A DNA stretch of 64,000 bases from Henriciella litoralis (GTDB taxonomy: Bacteria > Pseudomonadota > Alphaproteobacteria > Caulobacterales > Hyphomonadaceae): the NCBI RefSeq assembly GCF_002088935.1, contig NZ_NCSS01000006.1, positions 1,334,407-1,398,406 of the forward strand. The letters run 5' to 3'. A program made the translations under genes and the position numbers. The notes beneath the pieces were generated by a model that saw nothing but the letters and a program-made list of their open reading frames with translations, searched no databases and was not told where the DNA came from. Numbering within the stretch: position 1 is the first letter of the stretch; each line of letters begins with the position of its first letter. Of the stretch, positions 7,415-17,500 are shown piece by piece.

Positions 7415-8980
7415 TTAGTCTTCGGGGTCAAAGATTTGATCGTACAGCCAGGCCCCGGCTTCGCTGACGCTCTGGCGATCAATATCAACCTTCGAATTGG
7501 CCTGGCGCATCAGTTCAGTGCTGATTGCGCCGTCCAATGGCTGCAGGGCATTCAGAAGCGCTGTATTCTCGCGCGCACCCGGTGAGACCAAAACGAACGC
7601 GTCATAGGGCGGCAAAACAGACCGCGTGTCTTCAAGCAGTGTCAGGTCATACGCATCGATCCGCCCGTCAGTCGTATAAGCCGTGATCAGTCCGACTTCG
7701 CCGTTCCGGACGGCGTCATACATGAAGGCAGAATCCATGCTGCGCGGCGTGAGACTATCGAGGCCATACGTGTCTCGCGTCCGCGCCCATTCCGAGCGCC
7801 CGAAAAATTCCGGATCGCTTGCGATGGAGAGCGGCTTTCCAGCAAGATCATCAATCGTCGACAGACCAAATTCGCTCGCCGTCTCAGCGCTGGTTGCCAA
7901 GGCATAGGCATTTTCGAAACCGAGCTTTCCAAACGCAAGAACGCCGCGCTCGTCGAGCAACCAGGCGGTCGTTTCAGCATACATAACCGAGCGTTGGGCG
8001 GGTTCATCACGTTTCATCAACGCCGCCCAGATTGTCCCGGTATAGTCCACATAGACATCGATCGAGCTGCTCGCGAGGGCATCAAAGGCGACCGTCGTGC
8101 CCAGCCCATCACGGATTTCGACCCGCGCGCCCTGCTCCTCAAGAACCCGCTTCAGCAGGTCTGCAAGAATATACTGTTCGGTAAATCCCTTGCTGCCCAC
8201 CGTGATGATTTGTCCTTCCAAGGATGCCAGCTCAACACCGGGCGCTGCGAGGTTCGCGGCTGGCGCACCGGTCCGGGCTGACGACGGATAGAACACGGTC
8301 AGCGCCGGCAAGATGATCAGGAAGAGCCCGACAAGCCCCGCCCCTGCCCTTAGACGAGAGCGATCACGGGCTGACTTTTCGAATTGCGCGATCACCTGAT
8401 CCAGCGCGAGCGCCAGCGCGGCCGAGACAAGACAGCCAAACAGCACAGCGCCCCAATTACGGGTCTGCAGTCCCTGGAAAATATAGTTGCCGAGACTGCG
8501 GGCCCCGACCGGCGTCGACAGCGTCGCCGTGCCGACAACCCAGGCTGATGCGGTCCGCAGACCGGCAACGATGACAGGCGCGGCCAGCGGCAAATCAATC
8601 TGGCGCAAGCGCTGATTGGCCGTCATGCCGACGGCGAAGGCCGCCTCGCGCACATCCGCATCGACGCCCTGCAGGCCAACGATCGTATTGCGCAAAATCG
8701 GTAGGATCGAATACAGCGACAAGGCTGCAAAGGCGGGCCAGAAGCCGATCATGCCGCCCATCAAGGGCACCATCAACGCAAGCAGCGCGATCCCCGGAAT
8801 GGTCTGAATGACACTGGCAGCTCCAAGCGCCGGACCGGCAAGCTGTTTTCTCCCGGCAGACAGAACGCCCAGCGGCAAGGAAATCATGAGGCCTGTCAGC
8901 AAGGCCCCCAGCGCGAGCTTCAGATGCCCGGCATAATGGCCCGGAAAGACCGCCCACTCTTCTGCAAACAGCCCGCTCAA
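7415..8980 (-). CDS. Betaine/choline-type ABC importer, permease fused to substrate-binding domain
   Basis: 521 residues. The first ~230 form an OpuCB/ProW-type permease with about six membrane helices and the EAA-like loop DVREAAFAVGMTANQRLRQIDLP. After a further helix (about 228-245), a complete ProX/OpuCC-type binding domain begins at ITVGSKGFTEQYILADL and runs to the end, with DVYVDYTGTIW and SAFMYDAVRNGEVGL typical of quaternary-amine binding proteins. The binding domain would be tethered on the periplasmic face. It overlaps the upstream ATPase gene by 4 bp (ATGA), so both are translated together. The likely substrate class is glycine betaine, choline or a related osmolyte. Confidence 0.9.
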   Translation of the reverse strand: MSGLFAEEWAVFPGHYAGHLKLALGALLTGLMISLPLGVLSAGRKQLAGPALGAASVIQTIPGIALLALMVPLMGGMIGFWPAFAALSLYSILPILRNTIVGLQGVDADVREAAFAVGMTANQRLRQIDLPLAAPVIVAGLRTASAWVVGTATLSTPVGARSLGNYIFQGLQTRNWGAVLFGCLVSAALALALDQVIAQFEKSARDRSRLRAGAGLVGLFLIILPALTVFYPSSARTGAPAANLAAPGVELASLEGQIITVGSKGFTEQYILADLLKRVLEEQGARVEIRDGLGTTVAFDALASSSIDVYVDYTGTIWAALMKRDEPAQRSVMYAETTAWLLDERGVLAFGKLGFENAYALATSAETASEFGLSTIDDLAGKPLSIASDPEFFGRSEWARTRDTYGLDSLTPRSMDSAFMYDAVRNGEVGLITAYTTDGRIDAYDLTLLEDTRSVLPPYDAFVLVSPGARENTALLNALQPLDGAISTELMRQANSKVDIDRQSVSEAGAWLYDQIFDPED

Positions 8981-9747
8981 TGCACTTTCGCCTCAAACGC
9001 CCGCGAGATGCCCGCAGCCATTTTCTTGGGTGCCTCCAACAGCGTTTCGACCGTCTTTGACGCCGGCGAGGCAATAAGCTCTTCCGGTGTGCCGATTTGA
9101 ACGATCCGACCACCGTCCATCACCGCGATCCGGTCCGCCAGGGTCAGCGCTTCGCCAAAATCATGGGTCACAAGAACGAAAGCAAAGCCGAGTTCACCGC
9201 GCATGCGAACGATGTCGTCAATCAGGGCCGACTTGGTCAGCGGGTCCAGTGCGGCAAACGGCTCGTCCATCAGGACGACCTCCGGTTCACCAGCAAGCGC
9301 CCGTGCCAGACCTACACGCTGGCGCTGCCCGCCCGAAAGCTCAGAAGGATGGCGCGCACCATAGTCAGCCGCTGGCAGGCCAACCATATCCAGCAATCTC
9401 TCCAGCTTCGACGATTGCCGGTCCTTCTCCCAGCCAAGCAGCTGGGGCGTGACCAGCACATTCTCCGCGACCGATTTGTGCGGGAAAAGCCCGGCATTCT
9501 GAATGACAAAGCCGATCCGGCGACGCCATTCATGACCGGGCATGTCGAAGGCGTTCACACCGCCCAGACGGACTTTGCCCTTATCCGGCTCAATCAACCG
9601 GTTCAGCATTTTCAGTGTTGTCGTCTTGCCGCAGCCGGAATGGCCGATCAGCGCCAGCGTTTCGCCTGCATCCAGCTCGAAGCTCACCTCATCCACGGCG
9701 ACCGTGTCGCCGAAAAACTTTGAGAGCCGTTCGGCGGTCAGTAGCAT
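8977..9747 (-). CDS. Betaine/choline-type ABC transporter ATP-binding protein
   Basis: 256 residues with all ABC ATPase motifs: Walker A GHSGCGKTT near residue 35, a Q-loop (FVIQNAGLFPHKSV), signature LSGGQRQRVGLA, Walker B VVLMDEPFAALD and switch His in LVTHDFGEAL. The FVIQNAGLFPH segment is typical of the OpuA/OpuC/ProV quaternary-amine group. It lacks a C-terminal CBS pair, so the osmosensing CBS module of OpuA/OpuCA is absent. It is first in a two-gene operon with the fused permease/binding protein; together they make a complete importer energising osmolyte uptake. Confidence 0.9.
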   Translation of the reverse strand: MLLTAERLSKFFGDTVAVDEVSFELDAGETLALIGHSGCGKTTTLKMLNRLIEPDKGKVRLGGVNAFDMPGHEWRRRIGFVIQNAGLFPHKSVAENVLVTPQLLGWEKDRQSSKLERLLDMVGLPAADYGARHPSELSGGQRQRVGLARALAGEPEVVLMDEPFAALDPLTKSALIDDIVRMRGELGFAFVLVTHDFGEALTLADRIAVMDGGRIVQIGTPEELIASPASKTVETLLEAPKKMAAGISRAFEAKVH

Positions 9748-9831
9748 GGCAGATCACCGCATCCGCAAGCAGGCCGCCTAAAGCGAAAAACCCCACAGAC
9801 TGCGGATGGGCCAAAGATCAAAGCTAAATTC

Positions 9832-10050
9832 CTATCCGGAAAGGTCTTCAGACAGAACCGTCATCTGGAACTGGTAGGACGTCTCGCCCTCATCGACATC
9901 CTTATAGATGACCGCGATGAATTCGGCGCCAAGATAGGCTTCAACCGAGTCATCCGTCTGCGATCGGGGAACGAGGCGAATGCCAGGATTCAGCTTCTCT
10001 TTCAGGTACGTTTCCAGCCGCAGCATCTCTTCTTTATTCATCGTGCTCAT
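9832..10050 (-). CDS. DUF3126 family protein
   Basis: 72 residues, cytoplasmic and acidic. NKEEMLRLETYLKEKLN, then VYLGAEFIAVIYKDVDEGE-type strands match the small alphaproteobacterial family DUF3126, which has no known function. AGGAGA lies 6 bases before the ATG. The family is near-universal in Alphaproteobacteria and is often close to cysE, as here (cysE ends the same set of minus-strand genes). That recurring context is from memory, not from the window alone. Confidence 0.85.
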   Translation of the reverse strand: MSTMNKEEMLRLETYLKEKLNPGIRLVPRSQTDDSVEAYLGAEFIAVIYKDVDEGETSYQFQMTVLSEDLSG

Positions 10051-10124
10051 CTTTATCTCCTAATGGTCGCGCTCACGGCTAACGCAATTGACGAGCCGCT
10101 TAAATGCTAAAGACCCTACTTTTC

Positions 10125-10514
10125 TCAGTTGCTGTAATAAGTCGGCGGTACGTCGTCTTCTGGCTCTATAATAGGCGGCGGGTCGTCCGGCTCTTCGGGC
10201 TTTTTCTTTGGATTGGCGATCCGCCACATGATCTTGAGAATCCAGAACAGAAACTCGATCACCGCGCGCGCAATCAGCGTCATGATAATTCCGAAGATCG
10301 TGTTCTCATTGACCAGCGTGCGAAACAGAAACTTGCCGCGATCATTCATGTCCGGATCGCGGATTTGCCCTTCGATCCAGTTTGTGAAGTCCGACAGCCG
10401 ATTGAGCATGTCAGGAAAGAATGCAAACCCCAGCATCATCAAAATGATGACCATGAAAAAGGTCGCAACGATCTTCGACGAGACGAGCGTAAACCCGCCA
10501 AACAGCTTCATCAT
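10125..10514 (-). CDS. Small membrane protein of unknown function
   Basis: 129 residues with two hydrophobic helices: about 10-32 (SKIVATFFMVIILMMLGFAF) and about 72-95 (NTIFGIIMTLIARAVIEFLF). Between them is a polar segment (about 35-70) predicted to face the periplasm. The C-terminal tail is cytoplasmic and proline/acid-rich (EEPDDPPPIIEPEDD). I do not recognise a characterised family. It lies between DUF3126 and cysE on the same strand, with 65-75 bp gaps, and may share their transcript. Confidence 0.65.
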   Translation of the reverse strand: MMKLFGGFTLVSSKIVATFFMVIILMMLGFAFFPDMLNRLSDFTNWIEGQIRDPDMNDRGKFLFRTLVNENTIFGIIMTLIARAVIEFLFWILKIMWRIANPKKKPEEPDDPPPIIEPEDDVPPTYYSN

Positions 10515-10578
10515 GTTGCCGTCCCTATAGCTGGCCCGCCCCCGTTTTAAGGGAAAGCGCTAAGCTTAGCCAGCCAGA

Positions 10579-11382
10579 CTATTTCGCATCTGGAATCGTC
10601 TGATCCATATTGCGCGCAGGCGCACGGCTTTCACCGCCCACGGGACGCGCCGGAACGCCGGCCACAGTCGTGCGCGGCGGAACATCTTTCAGAACCACAC
10701 TGCCGGCGGCGATCTTTGCCTCATCGCCGATCGTGATATTTCCCAGCACCTTGGCGCCCACCGAGACAAGAACGCCCTTGCCGATTTTCGGATGGCGGTC
10801 GCCAACTTCCTTGCCCGTCCCGCCAAGAGTGACCCCCTGAAGGATCGAACAGCCGTCGCCAACGGCAGCTGTCTCACCGATCGTAATGTCCGTTGCGTGG
10901 TCCAGCATCACCCCGACGCCCATTTTCACCGCCGGATGTATATCGACGCCGAAGCGTTCGCTTGCGCGCGATTGAAAATGGAAGGCCAGTGTCTCGCGGC
11001 CCTCCCGCCACAACCGATTTGCGATACGCTGGGTCTGCAGGGCGAGATAGCCTTTGAAAAACAGGAATGGCTGCAGCAGTCCGCGGCACGCCGGGTCCCG
11101 CTCCAGCACAGCTTGCATGTCCAGTTCCGCGGCTTCCACAAGCGCATGCTCGTGATCATAGGCATTTGCGATCACCTGACGGATCTGCTGCGCGCCCATT
11201 TCCGGGCCTGCCAGCTTTTCAGCCAAATGAAACGCCAATGCCTGACAGAGCGTGTCATGCGACAGGATTGCTGCATCAATATAGCTCGAGAGCGTTGGCT
11301 CATCTGCAGCTGCTGCACGCGCTTCGAAACGCAGGCGCTTCCATGGCGGCGGCGGAGCGCCAATGTCAGGATTGTCGACCAT
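10579..11382 (-). CDS. cysE: Serine O-acetyltransferase
   Basis: 267 residues from ATG 11382 (MVDNPDIGAPPPPW). An in-frame upstream ATG at 11541 would overlap the preceding PilZ gene and add an unconserved leader, so it is rejected. The N-terminal helical SATase domain (about 30-150, with SYIDAAILSHDTLCQALAFHL) is followed by the hexapeptide beta-helix: DIHPAVKMGVGVMLDH with the catalytic Asp-His pair, then GGTGKEVGDRHPKIG. It transfers acetyl from acetyl-CoA to serine, the first step of cysteine synthesis. The proline-rich C-terminus carries no obvious CysK-binding terminal Ile, so assembly with CysK is uncertain. Confidence 0.9.
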   Translation of the reverse strand: MVDNPDIGAPPPPWKRLRFEARAAAADEPTLSSYIDAAILSHDTLCQALAFHLAEKLAGPEMGAQQIRQVIANAYDHEHALVEAAELDMQAVLERDPACRGLLQPFLFFKGYLALQTQRIANRLWREGRETLAFHFQSRASERFGVDIHPAVKMGVGVMLDHATDITIGETAAVGDGCSILQGVTLGGTGKEVGDRHPKIGKGVLVSVGAKVLGNITIGDEAKIAAGSVVLKDVPPRTTVAGVPARPVGGESRAPARNMDQTIPDAK

Positions 11383-11458
11383 AGTGAAACCTGTTTGCGT
11401 CTGTCTGCGACTTGAAATGGAATGCGAAGCGGGCCGCTTCAACCCTTCCCTCGCGTTT

Positions 11459-12061
11459 TCAGCGCTTCCCATGCCCGGTGATATAGCGGATCGCAAATCC
11501 GCTGCGCAGCGTCCTGACGACTTCCCCTGTGAGGCTTCCAACCGTCACGATCTCGCCAACATGCGGCGCCGGACCGTCCGCAGTGAACGCAGCTCCAGTC
11601 AAGGAAATATCAATGGTTCGGCACTGAATGACCCGGCCGTCTGCGCGCGTCACCAAAGCAGGGCCGCCGCCAGCATGTCTTGGCGCGACGCGCTCATCCG
11701 ACAGGCCAAGCTGTTTGTAATTGCAAAGCCATGTCAGCCGGTCCGCAATCTTGCCCAGCTTATGCGCTGTGCTGAGGAACCGCACCGCAAATCCATCATC
11801 TGTGGGCCGAATAACTTCTGCCTCGAGGCGCCCCAGATCATCCAGATAGCAGACAATTCGTTCACCCGCCGACGGCTTTACGTCGGCTCGAAACGCGGCA
11901 CCACCACAGGAAATGTTCACAACGACGAGACTGAGATCATCGGCGCCGTCCATCAGGAAACGGCCACCCAGCGCTAATTGAACACGCTTGTTGAGGCGGC
12001 GGTCCTTCGCCGTCTCTGTACGCGCCAAACGCCTCACCCTGCCGGGCTGTGCAGTTTCCAT
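11459..12061 (-). CDS. Tandem PilZ-domain protein (c-di-GMP receptor)
   Basis: About 200 residues. AGGAGG lies 5 bases before ATG 12061 (and 2 before ATG 12064), so I start here rather than at the upstream ATG 12115. Two PilZ domains are present, each with both binding motifs. Domain 1 has RLNKR near residue 20 and NISCGG near 48. Domain 2 has RVAPR near residue 123 and DISLTG near 149. PilZ domains bind cyclic di-GMP with exactly these RxxxR and D/NxSxxG elements. No output or membrane domain is attached, so it likely acts as a c-di-GMP-responsive adaptor for motility or surface traits. Confidence 0.87.
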   Translation of the reverse strand: METAQPGRVRRLARTETAKDRRLNKRVQLALGGRFLMDGADDLSLVVVNISCGGAAFRADVKPSAGERIVCYLDDLGRLEAEVIRPTDDGFAVRFLSTAHKLGKIADRLTWLCNYKQLGLSDERVAPRHAGGGPALVTRADGRVIQCRTIDISLTGAAFTADGPAPHVGEIVTVGSLTGEVVRTLRSGFAIRYITGHGKR

Positions 12062-12217
12062 CATCGCCTCCTGGCTGTCCCCAAACAAGCCTGGCAAATC
12101 AGCCGACCATTCCACAATTTAGACAGCTTTTGTTCACAAATGGTTGAAGGTTTCGACAAAGCTGACACTATCGTCATTTATTAACGAGAAACGAAGAATT
12201 TCTGGAGGATGCCAGCC

Positions 12218-13858
12218 ATGGCGAAAGAAACGTTTGACTATGTCATTGTTGGCGCGGGCAGCGCCGGCTGTGTGCTTGCCAACAGGCTGAGTGCAGATCC
12301 TGACATCAAGGTCTGCCTGGTTGAAGCCGGCGGCAAGGATAATAGCTTGATGGTCCGCATGCCGGCCGGTGTCGGCAATCTGATCAAGGATGCCGGCCCT
12401 CAGAATTGGGGCTTCTACACGACTCCTCAAAAACACATGGGGGATCGCAAGCTCTGGTGGCCCCGCGGCAAAGGATGGGGCGGCTCCTCCTCGATTAATG
12501 GCATGGTCTATATTCGCGGCCATGCACGTGACTATGACCAGTGGCGGCAGATGGGCCTGAAAGGCTGGAGCTATGAAGATGTCCTGCCCTATTTCCGGCG
12601 CTCGGAAGGCTATCGCGGCGACGCATCTGTTCACCATGGCGTCGACGGACCGCTTGTGGTTGAGGAAAGCCCGCTCGACTCGGTCGCCTATAACAGCTTC
12701 ATCAAATCCGGCCAGCAAGCCGGATACCCTTACACGCCAGACTTCAACGGCGCGCAGCAGGAAGGCGTCGGCCCCTATCAGCGCACGATAAATGACGGCG
12801 AACGCTGGAGCGCGTCATTTGCCTATCTGCGCCCCATTTTGAAAAGCCGACCAAATCTGACGGTCCGCTCAACCGCGCTCGTCAGCCGGGTGGTTTTCGA
12901 AGGCAAGCGGGCGATTGGTGTTGAGACCGTGGCCAAGCCTGGCGCGCAACCCGAAATGATCCGGGCCGAGCGCGAAACCATCATTTGCGCAGGCGCAGTG
13001 CAATCCCCGCAAATCCTGCAACTGTCGGGTATCGGCGCGGCGGCGGACCTGTCTGCGCATGATATTCCAGTCGTGGTCGACAGCCCCGATGTCGGTCGAA
13101 ACCTGCAGGACCATCTCGACGTGTCCGTCGTTCACAAGATGACGCAAAAACTTTCAGCCTATTCACAGCAGGCTGGCCTCAAGAAGATCGCCGTCGGCCT
13201 GAATTACCTCATCCGCAAGCGTGGCCCCGGACGGGACAACTTCCTGCAAGCTGGCGCATTCCTGAAATCGCGCGAAGGCCTCGACCGCCCGGATCTGCAG
13301 CTTCACTACGTCAACGCCATGATGATTGATCACGGGCGCACAGCGGTCGAAGCGGACGGGTTCACCATCCATGCCTGTCAGCTGCGCCCAGAAAGCCGCG
13401 GCACGATCAAACTCGCGAGCTCAAACCCGTTCGATCATCCGCTGATTGACCCGAACTACCTCGCCACTGAGGAAGACCGGCGCGCCATGCGCCAAGGCGT
13501 CCGGATCAGCCGCGACATCGCCCGCCAGGAAGCCTTCAACCATCTGCGCGGTGAAGAATATATGCCAGGTGAAAGTGTCCAGACCGATGCGGAAATCGAC
13601 GCTTTTATCCGGGAGAATGGCGAAACCATCTACCATCCGGTCGGCACCGTCCGCATGGGAACGGACCCTCACGCCCCGCTTGATGGCAATCTGAAAGTTC
13701 GCGGCGTGGACGGCTTGCGCGTCGTCGACGCGTCCGTCATGCCAACCTTGATCGGCGGAAATACCAACGCGCCGACCATCATGATTGCGGAAAAAGCTGC
13801 TGATCTGATGCTCGGGCGCAAATCCCCGCTGCCGGCAGATATGTCTGAGCCCGCCTAG
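12218..13858 (+). CDS. GMC-family FAD oxidoreductase (choline/alcohol dehydrogenase-like)
   Basis: 546 residues from ATG 12218; the GGAGG at 12204-12208 abuts an earlier ATG at 12209 and fits this one. The N-terminal FAD-binding motif is DYVIVGAGSAGCVLANRLS. GMC signatures follow (GGSSSINGMVYIRGHARDYD near residue 90, GAVQSPQILQLSGIG near 255). The catalytic His is in YHPVGTVRMG and the C-terminal NTNAPTIMIAEKAADLM completes the FAD site. Members oxidise choline, aliphatic alcohols or polyethylene glycol. The osmolyte importer nearby makes choline conceivable, but betB and betI are absent here, so an alcohol dehydrogenase is as likely. Confidence 0.9.
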   Translation: MAKETFDYVIVGAGSAGCVLANRLSADPDIKVCLVEAGGKDNSLMVRMPAGVGNLIKDAGPQNWGFYTTPQKHMGDRKLWWPRGKGWGGSSSINGMVYIRGHARDYDQWRQMGLKGWSYEDVLPYFRRSEGYRGDASVHHGVDGPLVVEESPLDSVAYNSFIKSGQQAGYPYTPDFNGAQQEGVGPYQRTINDGERWSASFAYLRPILKSRPNLTVRSTALVSRVVFEGKRAIGVETVAKPGAQPEMIRAERETIICAGAVQSPQILQLSGIGAAADLSAHDIPVVVDSPDVGRNLQDHLDVSVVHKMTQKLSAYSQQAGLKKIAVGLNYLIRKRGPGRDNFLQAGAFLKSREGLDRPDLQLHYVNAMMIDHGRTAVEADGFTIHACQLRPESRGTIKLASSNPFDHPLIDPNYLATEEDRRAMRQGVRISRDIARQEAFNHLRGEEYMPGESVQTDAEIDAFIRENGETIYHPVGTVRMGTDPHAPLDGNLKVRGVDGLRVVDASVMPTLIGGNTNAPTIMIAEKAADLMLGRKSPLPADMSEPA

Positions 13859-14391
13859 GCGGCGTCGAGTTTGGCGTCCCAGACGCTGCGGATATGAACA
13901 TCGGCCTCCGGGCCGAGGTTCAGCCAGGCCAGCCGGCCCGATGTGGCATTGGCGATCATCACCTGATCGCCAGACACGATCGTCGCCTGCAGCTTTTCGC
14001 GTAGCTTGTTTTGCTTGATCGACGAGCGCAGCGCCCAGACGCCAGGCATGATCTCGGCGAATTTGCCCAGTCGGTTGAGAACGCTGATCAGCTGCATTTC
14101 GCCGGTGCCGGTCAGGCGGGCAATGATCAGATAGTTGGACACTTCGGCGGCCGTCGTTTCGGACTCCTGCGTGCGCATATGGAACATCTCAAGCAGAGCC
14201 GGGTGTTGTTCGGCTGCGAGAAACGCCCCGCCATCTCCGTCGGCAATCTTGGTGCCCGGCCGAATGCGGCGCTCATAGATGAAGGATTGCATCTGCCCCA
14301 GCGTATAGGGCCCGTAAACCGTACCGCTAACCAGCACCCGCCACTGCGGTGGGTCAATTTTAGAAAGATCGAGAGCTTTCTGAGCTGACAT
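13855..14391 (-). CDS. GYF_2 (DUF4339)-like domain protein
   Basis: 178 residues, soluble. Residues 15-50 (WRVLVSGTVYGPYTLGQMQ ... RRIRPGTKIADG) match the GYF_2/DUF4339 fold, which in other proteins binds peptides or other domains. The middle and C-terminal part (about 85-178, with LIIARLTGTGEMQLISVLNRLG) resemble no family I know. It shares its TAG stop with the convergent GMC gene (CTAG at 13855-13858). Transcription on the minus strand starts in the 158-bp gap shared with the RND gene end. Confidence 0.65.
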   Translation of the reverse strand: MSAQKALDLSKIDPPQWRVLVSGTVYGPYTLGQMQSFIYERRIRPGTKIADGDGGAFLAAEQHPALLEMFHMRTQESETTAAEVSNYLIIARLTGTGEMQLISVLNRLGKFAEIMPGVWALRSSIKQNKLREKLQATIVSGDQVMIANATSGRLAWLNLGPEADVHIRSVWDAKLDAA

Positions 14392-14549
14392 GAATTCCTA
14401 CCTGTCTTTCGACATCCTATCTGCAGACAAACCCGATCATGCGCCCAAAGGGTAATCAGCAGGTTACGCACGCAAAGAAAATACAGGCGTTTGCTGCATG
14501 ATTACTTGGCAGACTCGCCGCAATAGATGGCACGCAAGATGCGAGCGCC

Positions 14550-17500
14550 CTATTCAGCAGGTTTTGGCGAGTAATTGCTACGCCCCCGAAGAGAGCGATA
14601 AAGCCTGCGAATGGGCTTCATCGTCATGATCCGATACGCCGCTGGCGTGAAATAGAGCGCCAGCAGGGCCGATCCTGCAACGCCGCCAGCAATCGCCGTC
14701 GCTAGCGGTAACCAGAAGACATCTCCGGTCAGGATGATCGGCACAAATCCGCCCATTGTCGTCAAGGTCGTCGCCACGATGTGACGCGTCGCGTCGACGA
14801 CGATTTCCCTCTGCGCCAGCACGTCATCGGCCCGCGCCGCCGCACTCCCCTGCAGAAGTGACAGGACCACAATCGAACTGTTGATCGAAATACCCAGCAG
14901 CCCCAGAGCACCGACGATCGCGTTAAAGCCGAGCGGCAGGTTGAACATCCACACCCCGCCAAAAGCGAGCCCGACCGACAGAAAGCCCGTCACCAGGATC
15001 AGCAGGGACATCCGGAACGAATTGAAGACCAGCGCCACCGCGCCTGCCATGATCAGCACGAGCGGCACAGCAAGCGACATCAGATTGCCCATCGCATCAG
15101 ACCGCGTCTGCGCCTCGCCGCCAATGATGATGTCATAGCCGGGCGGTGTGCTGAAGCCGGACGCCTCAAGCGATGCCTGAAATTGCTCCATCACGGGCGG
15201 CGGTAGAGAAAACGGCTCGGTAAAGCCGTAAATCTGGTTCACCCGCTGGCCATCGAGGCGCGTGATAACCGCGGTCTGCGGGTCAAGCGTAATCTCGCCA
15301 AGCGAGGCCACGGGCGTCCCGGCCCCGTTCGGGCCATTCCCAATGGTTTTCGAGCGCAGGTCTGCCAGTTGCGACCGGCGCGATTGCGGCGCGATGACAC
15401 GAACCGGAATTTCCTCAATGCCTTCCAGGATCGATCCGGCAGGAACCCCATCCAGTTCAGCCCGCACATCATTTGCCAGATTGGCCAGCCGTTCACCGGA
15501 CATGGCGGTCAGCGCTTCGTCCGCGCGTATCGTCAGTATGGGCGCGCCCATTTGCAGGCTGGCCTGGGTGTAGGTGATGCCTGGCGTCGCAGACAGGATC
15601 TGACGGCTCTCATTGCCAAGCCGGTTCAGGATTTCGAGGTTATTGCCGCGGATGAAATATTCGATAGGCGCGTCGACGGGCGGGCCTTGCTCGAAGGGCA
15701 GCGCAAGGAATTGCGCATCTGGGAACTCGACACGCAATTCGTCCTGGATCTGGCGCACCATCAGCCGGGTCGAACGGCTGTCAGACAATTGCACCCAGCC
15801 CGCCGCAAAACCCGGCACGCCTTGTGTATTATTGAAGGAGTTATAGTAGACGCGCGGCGCAGGCGCCCCGAGCGTGAAGTTCACCATCTCAACGTGCGGA
15901 TAGCCTTTTAGAAGTTCAGTCGCTTTCAGCGCGGCGCGCTCTGCCTCATGGATCGTTGCGGTCGGCGGTAGCGAAATCTCAACCTGAAACTGGTCGCGCT
16001 CGGTCTGAGGGAAAAATTGCAGCGGCAGACTGCCGCCGAGCATGAACCCGCCAATCGCCGGGACAAGTCCGATCGCAAGCCCAAGAACCGGAAAGCGAAG
16101 TATGGTGCCGATGGTCCAGCGGTATCCGTCGGTTACGGCATCGATTGAGATGCCATCGCGGAACCAGTTCTTCCTGTCGGTTGGTTTGCGCGCCCGGTCA
16201 AAACGCCCCGCCATGAAAGGAATGATCGTCATTGCCACCAGGAAGGACGCTGAGACAGAGAAGATCACCGAAACGCCAATCATCCCGATAAACTCACCGG
16301 CGCCGCCTGGCATCAAGGCGATCGGCGCGAAAGCCAACGCCGTCGTCAAGGTTGAGGCGAAGAGCGGACCGAACAATTTGCCGATTGAGATGTCGATGGC
16401 ATCGATAATCGAATGTCCACGCCCGCGCTCCTGATCATACTCATCGTAGACTACGATGGCGTTGTCGATCAGCAGACCCAGCGAGATCACCAGCCCCGTC
16501 ACCGACATCTGGTGCAGCGGAAAGTCGAAGATCTTGAACAGGATCAGAACCAGCGCCACCGTCAGCGGCAGGGCCGTACCCACGACAAAAGCAGCCCGCC
16601 ACCCCATCACAAGGAAGAGCGCCAGAAACACGATCAGTGACGAGTAGAGCAAATTCTTCGCAAGGCCATTGAGGCGTTCGCCAGTATATTCGCTCTGGTC
16701 GAACAGGACCCTGACATCGATCTCGGCCGGGGAGCCGGCTTCGAACTCGGCGATCAGTTTGTGGGCGTCGTCAGCCCATTGATCGACCCGCCGGTTCGAT
16801 TGAATGTAAGCGCTTACGACGATTGATCGCTGGCCATTGGTCAAGTTCATCGCCGTCGCAGGGTCTTCTATTCCCTTGCGAACATCTGCGATATCTCCCA
16901 CCCGAAGGGCTGTCCCATTGTCACGCTGGATCAAGGGGACAGAGCGTATGCGCGAAATCCCGTCAAAGGCCCCGCCTATTTCGACTCCAACATCGGCCGT
17001 ATCGCCGCGCACCTGCCCGGCGGGGGCTCTCGCATCAGCCGTCGAAATCAGTTGCGCTGCCTGGTTCATTGAAAGCCCGGCTGCCGCTAGCGCCTCAGGG
17101 TCTATGACAACCCGAACCTCTTCTTCCGGCAGACCAAACGTCTCTGTTTCCTCGGTCCCCGGCAGATTCTGGAAACGATCAGACAGGTTGCGCGCATACC
17201 TCGACATGACCGCCAGTTCCGGCTCGCCCTCCCCCGTCCAGACAAGGCCGACAAGCATCGTCGACGCGCCGACATATAAGCGTCGCACGTCAGGTGTGCT
17301 GGACCCAGGTGGCAGATTTGAGCGCGCGCTTTCGACCTTGCCCCTGATAAGCGTCCAGGCGTCATCGACTTCGGCTTCCGACAGGTCTTCATCGATCCGG
17401 ATCGTGACCTGTGAAACGTTCTGGCGCGAGACTGACTGAACTTCCTCAACTTCCGGCAGCTCGCGTATCGCGGACTCAATCGGGTCTGTGACCGTTGCCT

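Noticed and set aside
10559..10570. Palindrome GCTAAGCTTAGC after the cysE stop
   Set aside because: Perfect but short and without a T-run or loop; not convincing as terminator or binding site.
11383..11541. Extended start for cysE at 11541
   Set aside because: It would overlap the PilZ gene and add 53 unconserved residues; ATG 11382 fits the family start.
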